Of a DNA stretch of 64,000 nt, positions 33,946 to 44,193 are shown in pieces. Each line of letters starts with the position of its first letter. Positions within the stretch are counted from its first letter, which is position 1. Origin of the DNA: Pseudomonadota bacterium. GTDB taxonomy: Bacteria; Pseudomonadota; Alphaproteobacteria; Rhizobiales; Aestuariivirgaceae. The stretch is from the NCBI GenBank assembly GCA_963205315.1, contig CAUJIO010000078.1, positions 1-64,000 of the forward strand, written 5' to 3'. A program made the position numbers and the translations under genes. The notes beneath the pieces were generated by a model. The model did not search any database and was not told the DNA's origin. It saw only the letters and a list, made by a program, of their open reading frames with translations.

Positions 33946-34812
33946 ATGGCAACACGACAAGCTCAGGCACTCGGCAGGCTGGCGCTGGCGCCGTCGGTCA
34001 TCGCACTGGCCGCATGGTCATTCGTGCCACTCGCACTGACCATCTACTTTGCCTTCTTGCGCTACAACTTGCAGGATCCTGACAACACAGGCTGGGCAGG
34101 CTTCTCGAATTTCTACTATTTCTTCAAGGATCCCTATTTCCTCAAGGATCTGATCAACACGCTTCTGCTGGTCGGCAGCGTCATCGTAACGACGGTCGTC
34201 GGCGGCGTGCTTCTCGCACTGCTTCTCGACCAGCCCTTCTGGGGCCGCGGTATCGTCCGTCTGCTGATGATCTCGCCCTTCTTCATCATGCCGACAGTGT
34301 CGTCACTGGTCTGGAAGAACCTCATCATGCATCCGGTGTTCGGATTGCTTGCGGGCATCCAGCGGCTCTTCGGCGCGCACCAGCCAATCGACTGGTTCGG
34401 CACCTATCCGCGGTTTTCAGTGGCGCTCATCGTATCATGGCAGTGGCTGCCTTACGCCGCACTCATCTTGCTGACGGCACTCCAATCCCTTGACGAAGAG
34501 CAAAAGGACGCCGCCGCCATGGATGGCGCGCCGCCTCTCAGCTATTTCTATCACATCGTGCTGCCGCATCTGGCGCGCCCCATCACGGTGGTCATTCTCA
34601 TCGAGACGATTTTTCTTCTGAACATCTTCGCGGAAATCAAGGTGACGAGCGTTGGCGGATTCGCCGGCAACCTGACCTATCTCGTGTTCTCGCAACTCAA
34701 CGACGCCACGGATGTCGGCATGGCCGCGGCTGGCGGCCTCGTCGCGGTGGTTCTCGCCAACATTGTTTCAGCCTTCCTTGTCCGCATGGTCGGCAAGAAT
34801 CTGGAGGCCTGA
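33946..34812 (+). CDS. smoF: Polyol ABC transporter permease (SmoF-like)
   Basis: The 288-residue protein has six membrane helices (LAPSVIALAAWSFVPLALTI first) and the coupling-loop motif EEQKDAAAMDGAPPLSYFYH, a form of EAA-G. QPIDWFGTYPRFSVALIVSW and FAEIKVTSVGGFAGNLTYLV are typical of the mannitol/sorbitol subgroup. It starts at the ATG at 33946, with AGGA close upstream. smoG begins 3 bases after its stop. Confidence 0.9.
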   Translation: MATRQAQALGRLALAPSVIALAAWSFVPLALTIYFAFLRYNLQDPDNTGWAGFSNFYYFFKDPYFLKDLINTLLLVGSVIVTTVVGGVLLALLLDQPFWGRGIVRLLMISPFFIMPTVSSLVWKNLIMHPVFGLLAGIQRLFGAHQPIDWFGTYPRFSVALIVSWQWLPYAALILLTALQSLDEEQKDAAAMDGAPPLSYFYHIVLPHLARPITVVILIETIFLLNIFAEIKVTSVGGFAGNLTYLVFSQLNDATDVGMAAAGGLVAVVLANIVSAFLVRMVGKNLEA

Positions 34813-34815
34813 CAC

Positions 34816-35862
34816 ATGGCCCGCAAACAATCCACGCGCCGCACCATTGTTCTGACCGCTGTGGCCTGGACAATCGGCATTCTATTGTTCTTTCCGATTT
34901 TCTGGACGGCCGTGGCCGCCTTCAAGACGGAGTCGGATGCCTATACCCTGCCGCAGAATTTCCTCACGACCCCATGGACTCTGGAGAATTTCGGCATCGT
35001 GCAGGAGCGCTCCGATTATCTGCGCTATATCTTCAACACCAGCGTCATCGTCATTTTGTCGACGCTGCTCGGCCTGCTGCTGGCAATCCCGGCCGCTTGG
35101 TCCATGGCGTTTGCGCCACAAGCCGAAGCAACCAGCAAGCTGAGTGGCTGGACCTGGCTGGCCATCATCCTCGCTTCGCTCGTCATTTGTTTTCTCGGCC
35201 TCTACTTCACGGACTGGAAGCCCGCCAATGCGTTCGTGGGTATTGTGCTGCTGCTGATCTTCGTCGTGCCGGCGTCACTCTGGGCCTGGACCCGGAGGAC
35301 GCATGATGGCTTGCTCTGGATGCTCTCGACCAAGATGATGCCGCCCGCCGGGGCACTGATCCCGATCTACCTGATCTTCAACCGCAACGGCCTCGTGTTC
35401 AAGGATTGGGGCTGGATCAACCTGTCCGACTACAACATCATGGACAGTTTCTGGGGCATGGTGCCGCTGATGACGCTGCTCAACCTGCCCATCATCATCT
35501 GGATGCTGTTCACCTACTTCAAGGAAATCCCGGTGGGCATTCTCGAGGCGGCGCGCATGGACGGTGCTTCGCTGTGGAACGAACTGGCCCGCGTCCTGAC
35601 GCCCATGGCATTGCCCGGCATCGCTTCAACGTGCCTGCTCAATCTCATCCTGTCGTGGAACGAAGCGTTCTGGTCGCTCAATCTGACCAACAAATACGCG
35701 GCTCCGCTGAGCTTCTTCATTTCCGAATACTCGAGCCCCGAAGGACAATTCTGGGCAAAGCTTTCGGCGGCATCGATCATGGCGATTGCGCCCATTCTGG
35801 TGATCGGGTGGTTCTCGCAAAAGCAACTCGTACGTGGCCTGACATTCGGAGCGGTGAAATAA
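34816..35862 (+). CDS. smoG: Polyol ABC transporter permease (SmoG-like) with an extra two-helix insert
   Basis: The 348-residue permease has the coupling loop [20 protein letters not shown] and RGLTFGAVK at its end, as in SmoG. It is about 70 residues longer than the usual 270-280. The extra part (about 108-163) contains two hydrophobic segments, [20 protein letters not shown] and [20 protein letters not shown]. The insert precedes [20 protein letters not shown], which is conserved. Its stop overlaps the smoK start by one base (TAATG). Confidence 0.9.
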   Translation: MARKQSTRRTIVLTAVAWTIGILLFFPIFWTAVAAFKTESDAYTLPQNFLTTPWTLENFGIVQERSDYLRYIFNTSVIVILSTLLGLLLAIPAAWSMAFAPQAEATSKLSGWTWLAIILASLVICFLGLYFTDWKPANAFVGIVLLLIFVVPASLWAWTRRTHDGLLWMLSTKMMPPAGALIPIYLIFNRNGLVFKDWGWINLSDYNIMDSFWGMVPLMTLLNLPIIIWMLFTYFKEIPVGILEAARMDGASLWNELARVLTPMALPGIASTCLLNLILSWNEAFWSLNLTNKYAAPLSFFISEYSSPEGQFWAKLSAASIMAIAPILVIGWFSQKQLVRGLTFGAVK

Positions 35863-36869
35863 TGGGAACGATCTCACTCAAAAAAGTCCGCAAGGCGTTT
35901 GGCGACGTTGTGATCATTCCGGGTGCCGACCTTGATATCAAGGACGGGGAGTTCATCGTCTTCGTCGGCCCGTCCGGGTGCGGCAAGTCCACGCTGCTCC
36001 GCCTGATCGCCGGGCTTGAGGATATGACGTCAGGCAAGATCGAGATTGACGGCCATGACGTTACCGATGTGGCGCCAGCAGGCCGCGAACTGGCAATGGT
36101 GTTCCAGTCCTACGCGCTCTATCCGCATATGAGCGTGCGGAACAATATCGCGTTCCCGTTGAAGATGGCGAAGGTCGACAAGGGCGAGATCGAGAAGAAA
36201 ATCGCGCATGCGGCCGAAATCCTCAACCTGACGGAATATCTTGATCGCAAGCCGGGGCAGCTGTCCGGCGGCCAGCGTCAGCGCGTTGCCATCGGCCGGG
36301 CCATCGTGCGGGAGCCCAAGGCATTCCTGTTCGATGAGCCGCTGTCGAACCTCGACGCGGCACTCCGCGTCAACATGCGCGTGTTCATCATGCAGCTTCA
36401 CAAGAACCTGGCCACGACCATGATCTATGTCACTCACGATCAGGTCGAGGCCATGACCATGGCGGATCGAATCGTGGTGCTCAACAAGGGCACCATCGAG
36501 CAGGTCGGCTCGCCGCTCGAACTCTACAACAAGCCGAGGTCGCTGTTTGTGGCAGGCTTCATCGGTTCGCCGAAGATGAATTTCATCTCTGGCAAGGAAG
36601 CGGCGCAACTGGACGCCCACACGATCGGCATTCGTCCTGAACACATCGACGTCACAGCCTCGAAGGGCCTGTGGAACGGGACCATCCTGCTGGCGGAACA
36701 TCTGGGATCGGATTCATTCCTGCATGTCGACGCCAGTGATGCCGGGCGTCTCGTGGTGCGTGCGCCAGGTGAATTTGCCGGAAAGCCCGGCGACAAGATC
36801 TCCCTCAAGCCGGTATCGGACCGCCTGCATCGCTTCGACAGTGCGGGTCTGGCCCTCGCACGTGGCTGA
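35862..36869 (+). CDS. smoK: Polyol ABC transporter ATP-binding protein (SmoK, UgpC/MalK class)
   Basis: The 335-residue ATPase has Walker [10 protein letters not shown] (about 36-44), signature [19 protein letters not shown], Walker [13 protein letters not shown] and H-loop [17 protein letters not shown]-terminal TOBE/regulatory domain follows, with [11 protein letters not shown]. It energises import through SmoF/SmoG. It is somewhat shorter than MalK because the regulatory domain is compact. Its start overlaps smoG and its end overlaps the GMC gene by 8 bases. Confidence 0.95.
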   Translation: MGTISLKKVRKAFGDVVIIPGADLDIKDGEFIVFVGPSGCGKSTLLRLIAGLEDMTSGKIEIDGHDVTDVAPAGRELAMVFQSYALYPHMSVRNNIAFPLKMAKVDKGEIEKKIAHAAEILNLTEYLDRKPGQLSGGQRQRVAIGRAIVREPKAFLFDEPLSNLDAALRVNMRVFIMQLHKNLATTMIYVTHDQVEAMTMADRIVVLNKGTIEQVGSPLELYNKPRSLFVAGFIGSPKMNFISGKEAAQLDAHTIGIRPEHIDVTASKGLWNGTILLAEHLGSDSFLHVDASDAGRLVVRAPGEFAGKPGDKISLKPVSDRLHRFDSAGLALARG

Positions 36870-38469
36870 TTCTTTCGACTATATCATCGTCGGCGGCGGC
36901 TCGGCGGCCTGCGTTGCGGCCTGGCGGCTGGTTAAGGAGAAGCAAGTCAGAGTCCTGATGCTGGAGCGAGGTCCAGCAAGAGCATGGGCGCTCTCCTCAT
37001 TCCTGCTTTCGATGCCTGCCGGCTGGATGAAAGGCATTCAGGGCAGCCCCATCGTCGAAATGCACCAGCCGGTGCCGCAGAAACATCTGAACAACCGGGC
37101 GCCGGCGGTAGGCCAGGCGGCCATTCTCGGCGGCGGCACATCGGTCAATGCGATGGTCTACACGCGCGGCCAGCACGAGGACTATGATCACTGGGATGCA
37201 TTTCTTGGAGGCAACAGCGGCTGGTCCTTCGCCGATATGCTCCCGCACTTCCGCAACATGGAGTGCAACCATCAGTTCAATGATCAATGGCATGGCATTG
37301 GCGGTCCGCTGCATGTCTCTGGCACCGGCACCACGTGCCAGCTGACGGAGGACTATGTTCTCGCGGTTCAGGGGCTCGGCTTTCCGCTCAACCCGGATTT
37401 CAACGGTGCGCGGCAAAGAGGCGTTGGCACGATGCAATATACCACGCGCCAAAGGCGGCGCTGGAACGGTGTCGATGCGTTTCTCAGCGAGATCAGCAAT
37501 GACCGGCGTTTCAGCGTACGGACAGGCTGCACGGTTTCGCGCGTGATGCTCGAGGGACAGCGCTGCGTCGGCGTCGTCTATGTGAAAGATGGTGCCGAGA
37601 CGGCCGTCCGTTGTGATGGCGAGGTCCTGATGGCGGCAGGCACCTACAATACGCCGAAGATCCTCATGTTATCTGGCATCGGCCCTTCGGCACATCTCGG
37701 TCAATCAGGCATCAAGACATTGCACGAACTCAATGGCATCGGCGAGAACCTGCAGGACCATCATGAAGTTCCCGTCGTTGCCGCCACCAACGGCCACTAT
37801 GGCTATTTCGGCGAGGACAAGGGTTGGCGGGCGGTGCGCAACGGACTGCAATATCTGCTGTTCGGTACGGGCCCCGTCACCAGCACCGGAGTCGAAGGCT
37901 GCACCTATATGGATCCAGACGGCAGTGATCGCCCGTCGATCAAGCTCTACTGCGTGCCGACGGTTTATCTGGATGGCGATATCACCGACGTGAAGAGCCA
38001 GGACGGCGTCACGCTCAACGCCTGCCTGCTGCGGCCGAAGTCGCGCGGCACGGTGCGCCTGAGATCCGGCAATGTGTTCGACAAGCCGGTCGTCGACAAT
38101 AACTACCTGGCCGAACCAGACGACCTGCGGCTGGAAATTGCAGGCCTGCGATTCGCACGCGAGGTGCTGCAGCAGAAGCCTCTTTCAGGACGCATTGCCG
38201 CTGAACTCATCCCTGGCAAGGATGTCACCGATGATGCCGGATTGGCCAACCATTGCCGGCGAACCGTGAAAACCAATTGGCATCCCGTCGGCACCTGCCG
38301 AATGGGGGCCGATGGCGATGAAATGGCAGTCCTCGACGGCAAGCTGCGGGTGCGCGGTCTTGACGGCTTGCGGGTGATCGATGCATCCGCCATGCCGTTT
38401 GTTCCGTCTGGCAATACCAACGCTCCAACAATGGCGCTTGCCAGCCGGGCAATATCGTTTCTTCCCTGA
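36862..38469 (+). CDS. GMC-family FAD oxidoreductase (choline dehydrogenase-like)
   Basis: The 535-residue enzyme begins [20 protein letters not shown], an ADP-binding motif in which the usual GGGSAGC is GGGSAAC. The GMC signatures are [20 protein letters not shown] and [20 protein letters not shown]. The catalytic histidine is in [11 protein letters not shown], followed by [13 protein letters not shown]. It should oxidise an alcohol, here probably a polyol or related sugar alcohol. The GTG start at 36862 overlaps smoK by 8 bases. Its presence inside a smo operon is unusual as far as I know. Confidence 0.85.
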   Translation: MADSFDYIIVGGGSAACVAAWRLVKEKQVRVLMLERGPARAWALSSFLLSMPAGWMKGIQGSPIVEMHQPVPQKHLNNRAPAVGQAAILGGGTSVNAMVYTRGQHEDYDHWDAFLGGNSGWSFADMLPHFRNMECNHQFNDQWHGIGGPLHVSGTGTTCQLTEDYVLAVQGLGFPLNPDFNGARQRGVGTMQYTTRQRRRWNGVDAFLSEISNDRRFSVRTGCTVSRVMLEGQRCVGVVYVKDGAETAVRCDGEVLMAAGTYNTPKILMLSGIGPSAHLGQSGIKTLHELNGIGENLQDHHEVPVVAATNGHYGYFGEDKGWRAVRNGLQYLLFGTGPVTSTGVEGCTYMDPDGSDRPSIKLYCVPTVYLDGDITDVKSQDGVTLNACLLRPKSRGTVRLRSGNVFDKPVVDNNYLAEPDDLRLEIAGLRFAREVLQQKPLSGRIAAELIPGKDVTDDAGLANHCRRTVKTNWHPVGTCRMGADGDEMAVLDGKLRVRGLDGLRVIDASAMPFVPSGNTNAPTMALASRAISFLP

Positions 38470-38484
38470 TTGACGAGGTTTGAC

Positions 38485-39255
38485 ATGCGACTGAAGGACA
38501 AGACAGCAATCATCACGGGGGGTGCCCGCGGCATTGGCGGGGCAATCGCCGAGGGCTATGCGCGCGAAGGCGCGAAAGTCTGTGTTGCCGACATCGAGTT
38601 TGAAGTCGCACAGGAAACCGCCGCTCGTATTGGCAATGGCGCCTATGCCTTCAAGCTTGACGTCACCAGGATGGACTCGATCAAGGCTTGTGTGGCCGAA
38701 GCCGAAGAGCGTTTCGGCGGCATTGACATCCTCGTCAACGGCGCCGCTGTCTTCGACATGCAGCCCTATGGGCAGATCACCGAGAAGAGCTACGATTTCG
38801 TCTTCAACGTCAACGTCAAGGGCCTGCTGTTCATGCTGCAGGAGGTGGGCGAGAGCATGAAGCGGCGCGGCAAGGGCGGCAAGATCATCAACTTCGCTTC
38901 ACAGGCCGGCCGCCGCGGCGAACCGCTGGTCGCGGTCTATTGCGCCACCAAGGCAGCAGTCATTTCAATCACGCAGTCTGCCGGCCTCGCGCTCATCAAA
39001 CACGGCATCAACGTCAACGGCATTGCACCCGGTGTTGTCGATACACCGATGTGGGACGTGGTCGACCGTCAGTTCGCACAATACGAAGGCCGGCCGATTG
39101 GCGAGAAGAAACGCCTGGTGGGCGAAGGCGTGCCCTTCGGCCGCATGGGCAAGCCCGAGGATCATATCGGCTGTGCAGTGTTTCTGGCCAGCAACGAGAG
39201 CGACTATGTCGTCGCGCAAACCTTCAATGTGGATGGTGGCCAATGGATGAGCTGA
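38485..39255 (+). CDS. smoS: Sorbitol (L-iditol) 2-dehydrogenase, short-chain dehydrogenase
   Basis: The 256-residue SDR has the NAD site TGGARGIGGAIAEGYAREGA at about 10-29 with DIE after the second strand (NAD preference). The NNAG position reads NGAA. The catalytic serine is in FASQAG and the YxxxK pair in AVYCATKAA. Sequence and context match SmoS, which oxidises D-sorbitol to fructose and galactitol to tagatose. ATG 38485 has GAGG upstream. It overlaps mtlK by 13 bases. Confidence 0.9.
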   Translation: MRLKDKTAIITGGARGIGGAIAEGYAREGAKVCVADIEFEVAQETAARIGNGAYAFKLDVTRMDSIKACVAEAEERFGGIDILVNGAAVFDMQPYGQITEKSYDFVFNVNVKGLLFMLQEVGESMKRRGKGGKIINFASQAGRRGEPLVAVYCATKAAVISITQSAGLALIKHGINVNGIAPGVVDTPMWDVVDRQFAQYEGRPIGEKKRLVGEGVPFGRMGKPEDHIGCAVFLASNESDYVVAQTFNVDGGQWMS

Positions 39256-40727
39256 AGCCGCAAACTCTCTCTCTCAAGACGCTGCACGCGCTTGGGCCCA
39301 ACGTCGCCGTTCCACGCTATCAGCGCAGCGATCTGTCGCCGGGCATCCTGCATTTTGGCCTTGGCAATTTTCACCGCGCGCATCAGGCCCGCTATCTCGA
39401 TGCGCTTTTCAATCAGGGCAAGAATCTCGATTGGGCGATCGTCGGTGCAGGCGTTCTTCCCGCCGACCAGCGGATGCACGATGCGCTGAAGGCGCAGGAC
39501 TGGCTGACCACCGTGGTGGAGCAGGAAGCGACGTGGAGCAAGGCGCGCGTCATCGGCTCGATGATCGATTTCATTCCGCCCACGGAGAAATCTCGGCTGA
39601 TCGCAATGCTGGCCGATCCACGCATCCGCATCGTCTCGATCACCATCACTGAAGGCGGTTATTTCATCAATCCGGCGACGGGCATGTTCGATCCGACCGA
39701 TCCCAAGATCAAACAGGACGGCGCCAATCCCACCGATCCTGCCACAGTTTTCGGCCTTATTGCGCTTGGCCTGGCGAAGCGTCGGGCCGCCGGCATCACA
39801 CCCTTCACCGTCATGTCCTGCGATAACATTCCGCACAACGGCGTCGTGGCCCGCAATGCCGTGGCCGGCGTGGCGCGGCTGTCGGATCCGGCACTGGCGG
39901 ACTGGATCGAAGCCAACGTCGATTTCCCGAATGCCATGGTGGACCGCATCGTCCCCGCGACGACGGACCGCGAGCGCAAGCTTCTCGAGCAGGACTACGG
40001 CATCATCGACCGCTGGCCGGTGTTCTGCGAGGACTATATCCAATGGGTGATCTCCGGCTCCTTCTCGAACGGCCGGCCGGCGTATGAAGAGGCCGGCGCG
40101 CAATTCGTCGAGGATGTGACGCCCTTCGAATTCATGAAGATCCGCATTCTCAACGGCGGGCATGCGGCAATTGCCTATGCGGCGAGCCTGCTCGACATCC
40201 ACTTCGTGCATGATGCCATGGCGCATCCGCTGGTCGGCGGCTTCTTCGCCAAGATCGAACACGACGAGATCATGCCAACGGTTGGCCATGTGCCCGGCGT
40301 CAAGCTTGATGACTACTATGAACTCATCAAGCGCCGCTTCTCCAATCCGAAGATTGGCGACACGATTCCCCGGCTGGCCTTCGATGGATCCAACCGGCAG
40401 CCTAAATTCATCGTGCCGCCCGCGGCCGACCGGCTGAAGGCGGGCCACAGCGTCAATGGCCTGGCACTTGAATCCGCCCTGTGGTGCCGCTTCTGCTTTG
40501 GAACCACCGAGAGCGGCAAGACGATTGCGCCCAATGATCCGATCTGGGACCGGCTGCAGCAGACGGCGCGCGCCGCGAAGGACAATCCAGCAGCCTGGCT
40601 GGCGATGGACGACATCTATGGCGAGGTCGGCCGCAATCCGGTCTTCGCCAAGGCCTTCGATGCGGCGCTCAGGCAATTGTGGTCCGTTGGACCCACGCGT
40701 ACCCTGCAGGCCTATCTCGCCGGATAG
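39243..40727 (+). CDS. mtlK: Mannitol 2-dehydrogenase
   Basis: The 494-residue polyol-specific long-chain dehydrogenase has the N-terminal motif ILHFGLGNFHRAHQARYLDA and the catalytic motif KIRILNGGHAAIAYAASLLD with its lysine, asparagine and histidine. ITEGGYFINPATG and VMSCDNIPHNGVVARNAVAG are also family features. It converts D-mannitol (and arabitol or sorbitol) to ketoses with NAD. It is the last gene of the smo operon; no fructokinase follows in the window. Confidence 0.95.
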   Translation: MDELKPQTLSLKTLHALGPNVAVPRYQRSDLSPGILHFGLGNFHRAHQARYLDALFNQGKNLDWAIVGAGVLPADQRMHDALKAQDWLTTVVEQEATWSKARVIGSMIDFIPPTEKSRLIAMLADPRIRIVSITITEGGYFINPATGMFDPTDPKIKQDGANPTDPATVFGLIALGLAKRRAAGITPFTVMSCDNIPHNGVVARNAVAGVARLSDPALADWIEANVDFPNAMVDRIVPATTDRERKLLEQDYGIIDRWPVFCEDYIQWVISGSFSNGRPAYEEAGAQFVEDVTPFEFMKIRILNGGHAAIAYAASLLDIHFVHDAMAHPLVGGFFAKIEHDEIMPTVGHVPGVKLDDYYELIKRRFSNPKIGDTIPRLAFDGSNRQPKFIVPPAADRLKAGHSVNGLALESALWCRFCFGTTESGKTIAPNDPIWDRLQQTARAAKDNPAAWLAMDDIYGEVGRNPVFAKAFDAALRQLWSVGPTRTLQAYLAG

Positions 40728-40732
40728 TCTGT

Positions 40733-41167
40733 TCAGGCGCTGGCGGCTTCACCCTCTTCGGCGATCTCGACAACATGTTCGATGGTCGCCGATTTGCCGA
40801 TCATGATCGAGGCCGAGCAATATTTCTCAGCCGAGAGATTGACGGCACGCTCGACATTGGCGCGCTTGAGCCCATATCCTCTCAGCTTGTAGATCAGCTT
40901 CACATGGGTGAAGACTTTCGGGTCCTCGCTGGCACGTTCTGCTTCGAGTGCGATGTCCATACCCGTCACCTTCTCGCGCATGCGCTCGAGGATCATGACG
41001 ATATCGAATGCCGTGCAGCCGCCCATGCCCATGAGCAGCATTTCCATCGGCCGGACGCCAATGTTGCGGCCGCCGGCTTCGGGTGCGCCGTCCATCACGA
41101 CGGCGTGGCCCGATCCCGATTCAGCAACGAACGCCCTACCGTCCAGCCATTGTACCCGTGCTTTCAT
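40733..41167 (-). CDS. OsmC/Ohr-family protein
   Basis: The 144-residue protein has the two cysteines of the family: GMGGCTAFDIVMILERMREK and LSAEKYCSASIMIGKSA. These small dimeric proteins reduce organic hydroperoxides. The YhfA-like subgroup is closest (VRPMEMLLMGMGGCT). It converges with mtlK, with 5 bases between their stops. Confidence 0.9.
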   Translation of the reverse strand: MKARVQWLDGRAFVAESGSGHAVVMDGAPEAGGRNIGVRPMEMLLMGMGGCTAFDIVMILERMREKVTGMDIALEAERASEDPKVFTHVKLIYKLRGYGLKRANVERAVNLSAEKYCSASIMIGKSATIEHVVEIAEEGEAASA

Positions 41168-41223
41168 GCTCTCTACTCCCGGTTTTCCGGCGCTCTCTTA
41201 GCGGGAAATGACGGGACAGCCAA

Positions 41224-41769
41224 TCACAGCGGGCTCAGCAGGGCTGCATAAACTGTCGCGCCCCCGGCCTCGATCATCACATGCTCCGCGGCAATTGCAG
41301 CATCGCCCTGCTGCAGGATCCCGCCGTTGACCGTCGCAGCGCCCTTTAGCGCAAAGACGAGGATTTGGCCGGGATGGGTGAGATCGGCGTTGCTCGTCAG
41401 GATATCGACATCCGCTCTGTACTGTCCGCGCCGCAGGAACAGGTTCAGCGCCCGGCAAGAACCGCCGCGCAGGCGGCAGAAGGTGTCGACATCGCAGGCA
41501 TAGACATGCGGCACGAAAGGCTGGCCGACGGCCAGTGTCCGGCCGCCCGCAAAATCGAGATCGAGGCCCTTGCCCTCGATCAGGGTGAAGATGCGGTCGG
41601 TGTCCGGATAATTCGAAAACGGTACGTCGGCATCGATCCGGGCGATGGCGAAGCGCCAGCCGAATTCAGTGCTGCCGCTGCCCGGCGGCTCGCTGGCAAT
41701 ATCCCAGGAAACGCCCATGCCGTTGCGCCAGCGGCCTTCGACGAGTTCAGACTTGCGGATGATTCTCAT
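41224..41769 (-). CDS. HutD/Ves-family cupin-like protein
   Basis: The 181-residue protein starts MRIIRKSELVEGRWRNGMGV and has WRFAIARIDADVPFSNYPDT, DRIFTLIEGKGLDLDF and RALNLFLRRG, which match the HutD/Ves bicupin family. HutD is linked to histidine utilisation and regulation in Pseudomonas. No hut genes are here, so its role in this place is unknown; it may belong with the adjoining N-heterocycle-like catabolic genes. Confidence 0.8.
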   Translation of the reverse strand: MRIIRKSELVEGRWRNGMGVSWDIASEPPGSGSTEFGWRFAIARIDADVPFSNYPDTDRIFTLIEGKGLDLDFAGGRTLAVGQPFVPHVYACDVDTFCRLRGGSCRALNLFLRRGQYRADVDILTSNADLTHPGQILVFALKGAATVNGGILQQGDAAIAAEHVMIEAGGATVYAALLSPL

Positions 41770-41874
41770 GGCCCATTCCTAGCACTCGCGGCGCCGCCCC
41801 TCGACAGTGCAGCGCGCCTATCGCAGTATGCGCCTCCAAGCTTCCCGAGAAGCTACACCATTGCAGGAGGACAC

Positions 41875-43074
41875 ATGGCCCATGATGCCGCCGCACCCAC
41901 AACGGGACCGCAAATACTGGTGATCCGAAATATCGGGCTGATGCTGTCCGGCGCCCTCGAAAGCCCGATCATCGAGGCTGACACCATCGTTGCCGTGAAC
42001 GGCCGGATCACCGCCATCGGCCGCTCCAAGGATGTCGATCAGGAACACGCCACCACGATCATCGATGCCAATGGCACGGCCGTCACGCCAGGCCTCATCG
42101 ACAGCCATGTGCATCCGGTCGCCGGGGACTGGACGCCGCGGCAGAACCAGACGGGGTGGATCGATTCCAATCTGAACGGCGGCGTCACCACGATGATTTC
42201 GGCGGGTGAAGTTCACACGCCGGGCCGCCCGCGCGATGTCGTCGGCCTCAAGGCCCTGGCGATCTCGGCGCAACGGCAATTCGCGAATTTCCGGCCGTCC
42301 GGCGTCAAGGTGCATGCCGGGGCGCCCTGCATCGAGCCCGAAATGGTCGAGCAGGATTTCAAGGACCTTGCCGATGCCGGCGTGACGCTTCTGGGCGAAG
42401 TGGGCCTGGGCGGCGTCAAGGATGGCCCCACTGCCCGGCGCATGGTCGCCTGGGCGCGGAAGTACGGCATCCAAAGCACCATCCATACGGGTGGCCCCTC
42501 CATTCCCGGTTCCGGCCTCATCGACAAGGACGTGGTGCTGGATGCCGATACCGATGTCGTCGGCCACATCAACGGTGGACACACGGCGCTCCCCGACAAC
42601 CAGATCCGTTGCATCTGCGAGGGTTGCAAACGCGGCCTCGAAATCGTCCACAATGGCAATGAACGCGCGGCGCTCTACACCCTGCGGCTGGCGCGGGAAA
42701 TGAACGAGCTCAGCCGCGTCATCTTGGGCACCGATGCGCCGGCAGGCTCGGGCGTGCAGCCGCTCGGCATCGCCCGCATGGTTTCGATGCTGTCATCGCT
42801 TGGCGATCTTCCGGCCGAACTCGCCATCTGCCTTGCAACCGGCAACACGGCGCGCATGCGCAAGCTCGACACCGGAATGATCGAGATCGGCCGCGCGGCG
42901 GATTTCGTCTTCATGGACAAGGCGCAGCATTCGGCCGGTGACGATCTGCTCGACAGCATTCATCTCGGCGACCTGCCCGGCATCGGCATGGTGGTGATCG
43001 ACGGTCACGTGAAGTGCCATCGCAGCCGGAACACTCCACCCGCCACCCGCATTCCCACTCTCGTGAAAGGTTAA
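41875..43074 (+). CDS. Enamidase-like amidohydrolase
   Basis: The 399-residue enzyme has the amidohydrolase metal motif GLIDSHVHPVAGDWTPRQNQ. The other ligand regions are GEVGLGGVKDG, IHTGGPSIPG, GHINGGHTALPD and ILGTDAPAGSGVQPLGIARM. The set resembles enamidase of nicotinate fermentation, which opens a cyclic enamide to a formyl dicarboxylate plus ammonia. AGGAGG precedes the ATG by 4 bases. Its substrate here should be a lactam or enamide intermediate. It is 4 bases upstream of an SMP-30 lactonase gene. Confidence 0.8.
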   Translation: MAHDAAAPTTGPQILVIRNIGLMLSGALESPIIEADTIVAVNGRITAIGRSKDVDQEHATTIIDANGTAVTPGLIDSHVHPVAGDWTPRQNQTGWIDSNLNGGVTTMISAGEVHTPGRPRDVVGLKALAISAQRQFANFRPSGVKVHAGAPCIEPEMVEQDFKDLADAGVTLLGEVGLGGVKDGPTARRMVAWARKYGIQSTIHTGGPSIPGSGLIDKDVVLDADTDVVGHINGGHTALPDNQIRCICEGCKRGLEIVHNGNERAALYTLRLAREMNELSRVILGTDAPAGSGVQPLGIARMVSMLSSLGDLPAELAICLATGNTARMRKLDTGMIEIGRAADFVFMDKAQHSAGDDLLDSIHLGDLPGIGMVVIDGHVKCHRSRNTPPATRIPTLVKG

Positions 43075-43078
43075 GTCC

Positions 43079-44017
43079 ATGTCTGCCAAGCACGCTGCCT
43101 GCCTCGCTCCCGACAGTCCGAAATTCCTCGATCTTTTCCCGGCAGGTGCTGCCCTCACGAAGCTGGCCACCGGCTTCATCTGGGCCGAGGGTCCGGTGTG
43201 GTTTTCGGAGTTCAACGAACTGCGCTTTTCCGACATCCCCAACAACCGGATGATGCGCTGGTCGCCGGTCAACGGCCTTTCGACCTTCCGCCAGCCATCG
43301 CAACGCACCAATGGCCACACCCGCGACCTTGAAGGCAACATGATCAGCTGCGAGCACGGCGGGCGTTGTGTCAGCCGCACCTATCTTGACGGCCGCTATG
43401 AGATGATCGTCAGCCACTGGAACGGCAAGCGGCTCAATTCCCCCAATGACGTGGTGGTGAAATCCGATGGCACCATCTGGTTCACCGACCCGCCCTACGG
43501 CATTATTTCCAATCACGAAGGCATCAAGTCCGAGAGCGAGATCGGCAAGAACCAGGTTTACCGCTTCGACCCGGCGACGAACGACCTGAGTGTCGTAGCC
43601 GACGACTTCGACCGGCCGAACGGCCTGGCCTTCTCACCAGACGAGTCGGAACTCTACATCGCCGATTCAGGCTATGCACGGGGCGACGGATTTGGATTCG
43701 AAGAGGGCCGGCCACATCACGTCCGGGGCTTCACGGTTGTGAACGGCAAGACGCTCACGAACAGCCGGGTCGTGGCCGATATCCAGCCGAAGGTACCGGA
43801 TGGCCTGCGCGTCGATACCGGGGGCCTGCTGTGGATCTCCGCGGGCGACGGCATCCATTGCTATACAAAGGATGGCGAACGGCTGGGCCGCATCCTCGTG
43901 CCGGAGACGGTTGCGAATCTCACCTTCGGCGGCTTCGGCAAGTCGCGGATGTTCATCTGCGCCACTTCGTCACTCTATGCGATCGAGACCGCGCGGACCG
44001 GCGCGCAATGGCCGTAG
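43079..44017 (+). CDS. SMP-30/gluconolactonase-family lactonase
   Basis: The 312-residue beta-propeller has FIWAEGPVWFSEFNELRFSD (metal-binding glutamate), NGHTRDLEGNMISCEHGGR, LNSPNDVVVKSDGTIWFTDP (asparagine-aspartate site) and RPNGLAFSPDESELYIADSG with the catalytic aspartate. It hydrolyses a lactone with a divalent metal. No signal peptide is seen. It is co-transcribed with the enamidase-like gene and ends before a clear hairpin. Confidence 0.85.
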   Translation: MSAKHAACLAPDSPKFLDLFPAGAALTKLATGFIWAEGPVWFSEFNELRFSDIPNNRMMRWSPVNGLSTFRQPSQRTNGHTRDLEGNMISCEHGGRCVSRTYLDGRYEMIVSHWNGKRLNSPNDVVVKSDGTIWFTDPPYGIISNHEGIKSESEIGKNQVYRFDPATNDLSVVADDFDRPNGLAFSPDESELYIADSGYARGDGFGFEEGRPHHVRGFTVVNGKTLTNSRVVADIQPKVPDGLRVDTGGLLWISAGDGIHCYTKDGERLGRILVPETVANLTFGGFGKSRMFICATSSLYAIETARTGAQWP

Positions 44018-44036
44018 CAGAACGCACCAAGAAAAA

Positions 44037-44057
44037 GGGCTCCGTATTGCGGAGCCC
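44037..44057 (+). terminator. Hairpin terminator after the lactonase gene
   Basis: GGGCTCCG pairs perfectly with CGGAGCCC around TATTG. Five A's precede the stem, and the following run is only GATTATT, so it is a modest intrinsic terminator that may also work in the opposite direction. Confidence 0.6.
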
Positions 44058-44193
44058 GATTATTGGAGGCGGGGGGACCCAGGGAAAGGGGGGAACGAAG
44101 CGACAGCTGACTTTCTCGAGGATCCGCCCCGCCAGCGCGATGGCTTGTGACCACCGTGCCTTTGTTAATTAAATGGATCAGCCTGCCCTCGCC

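Noticed and set aside
35406-35861. Upstream extension of SmoK over smoG
   Set aside because: Histidine-rich shadow of smoG; the ATPase motif start [14 protein letters not shown] begins at 35862.
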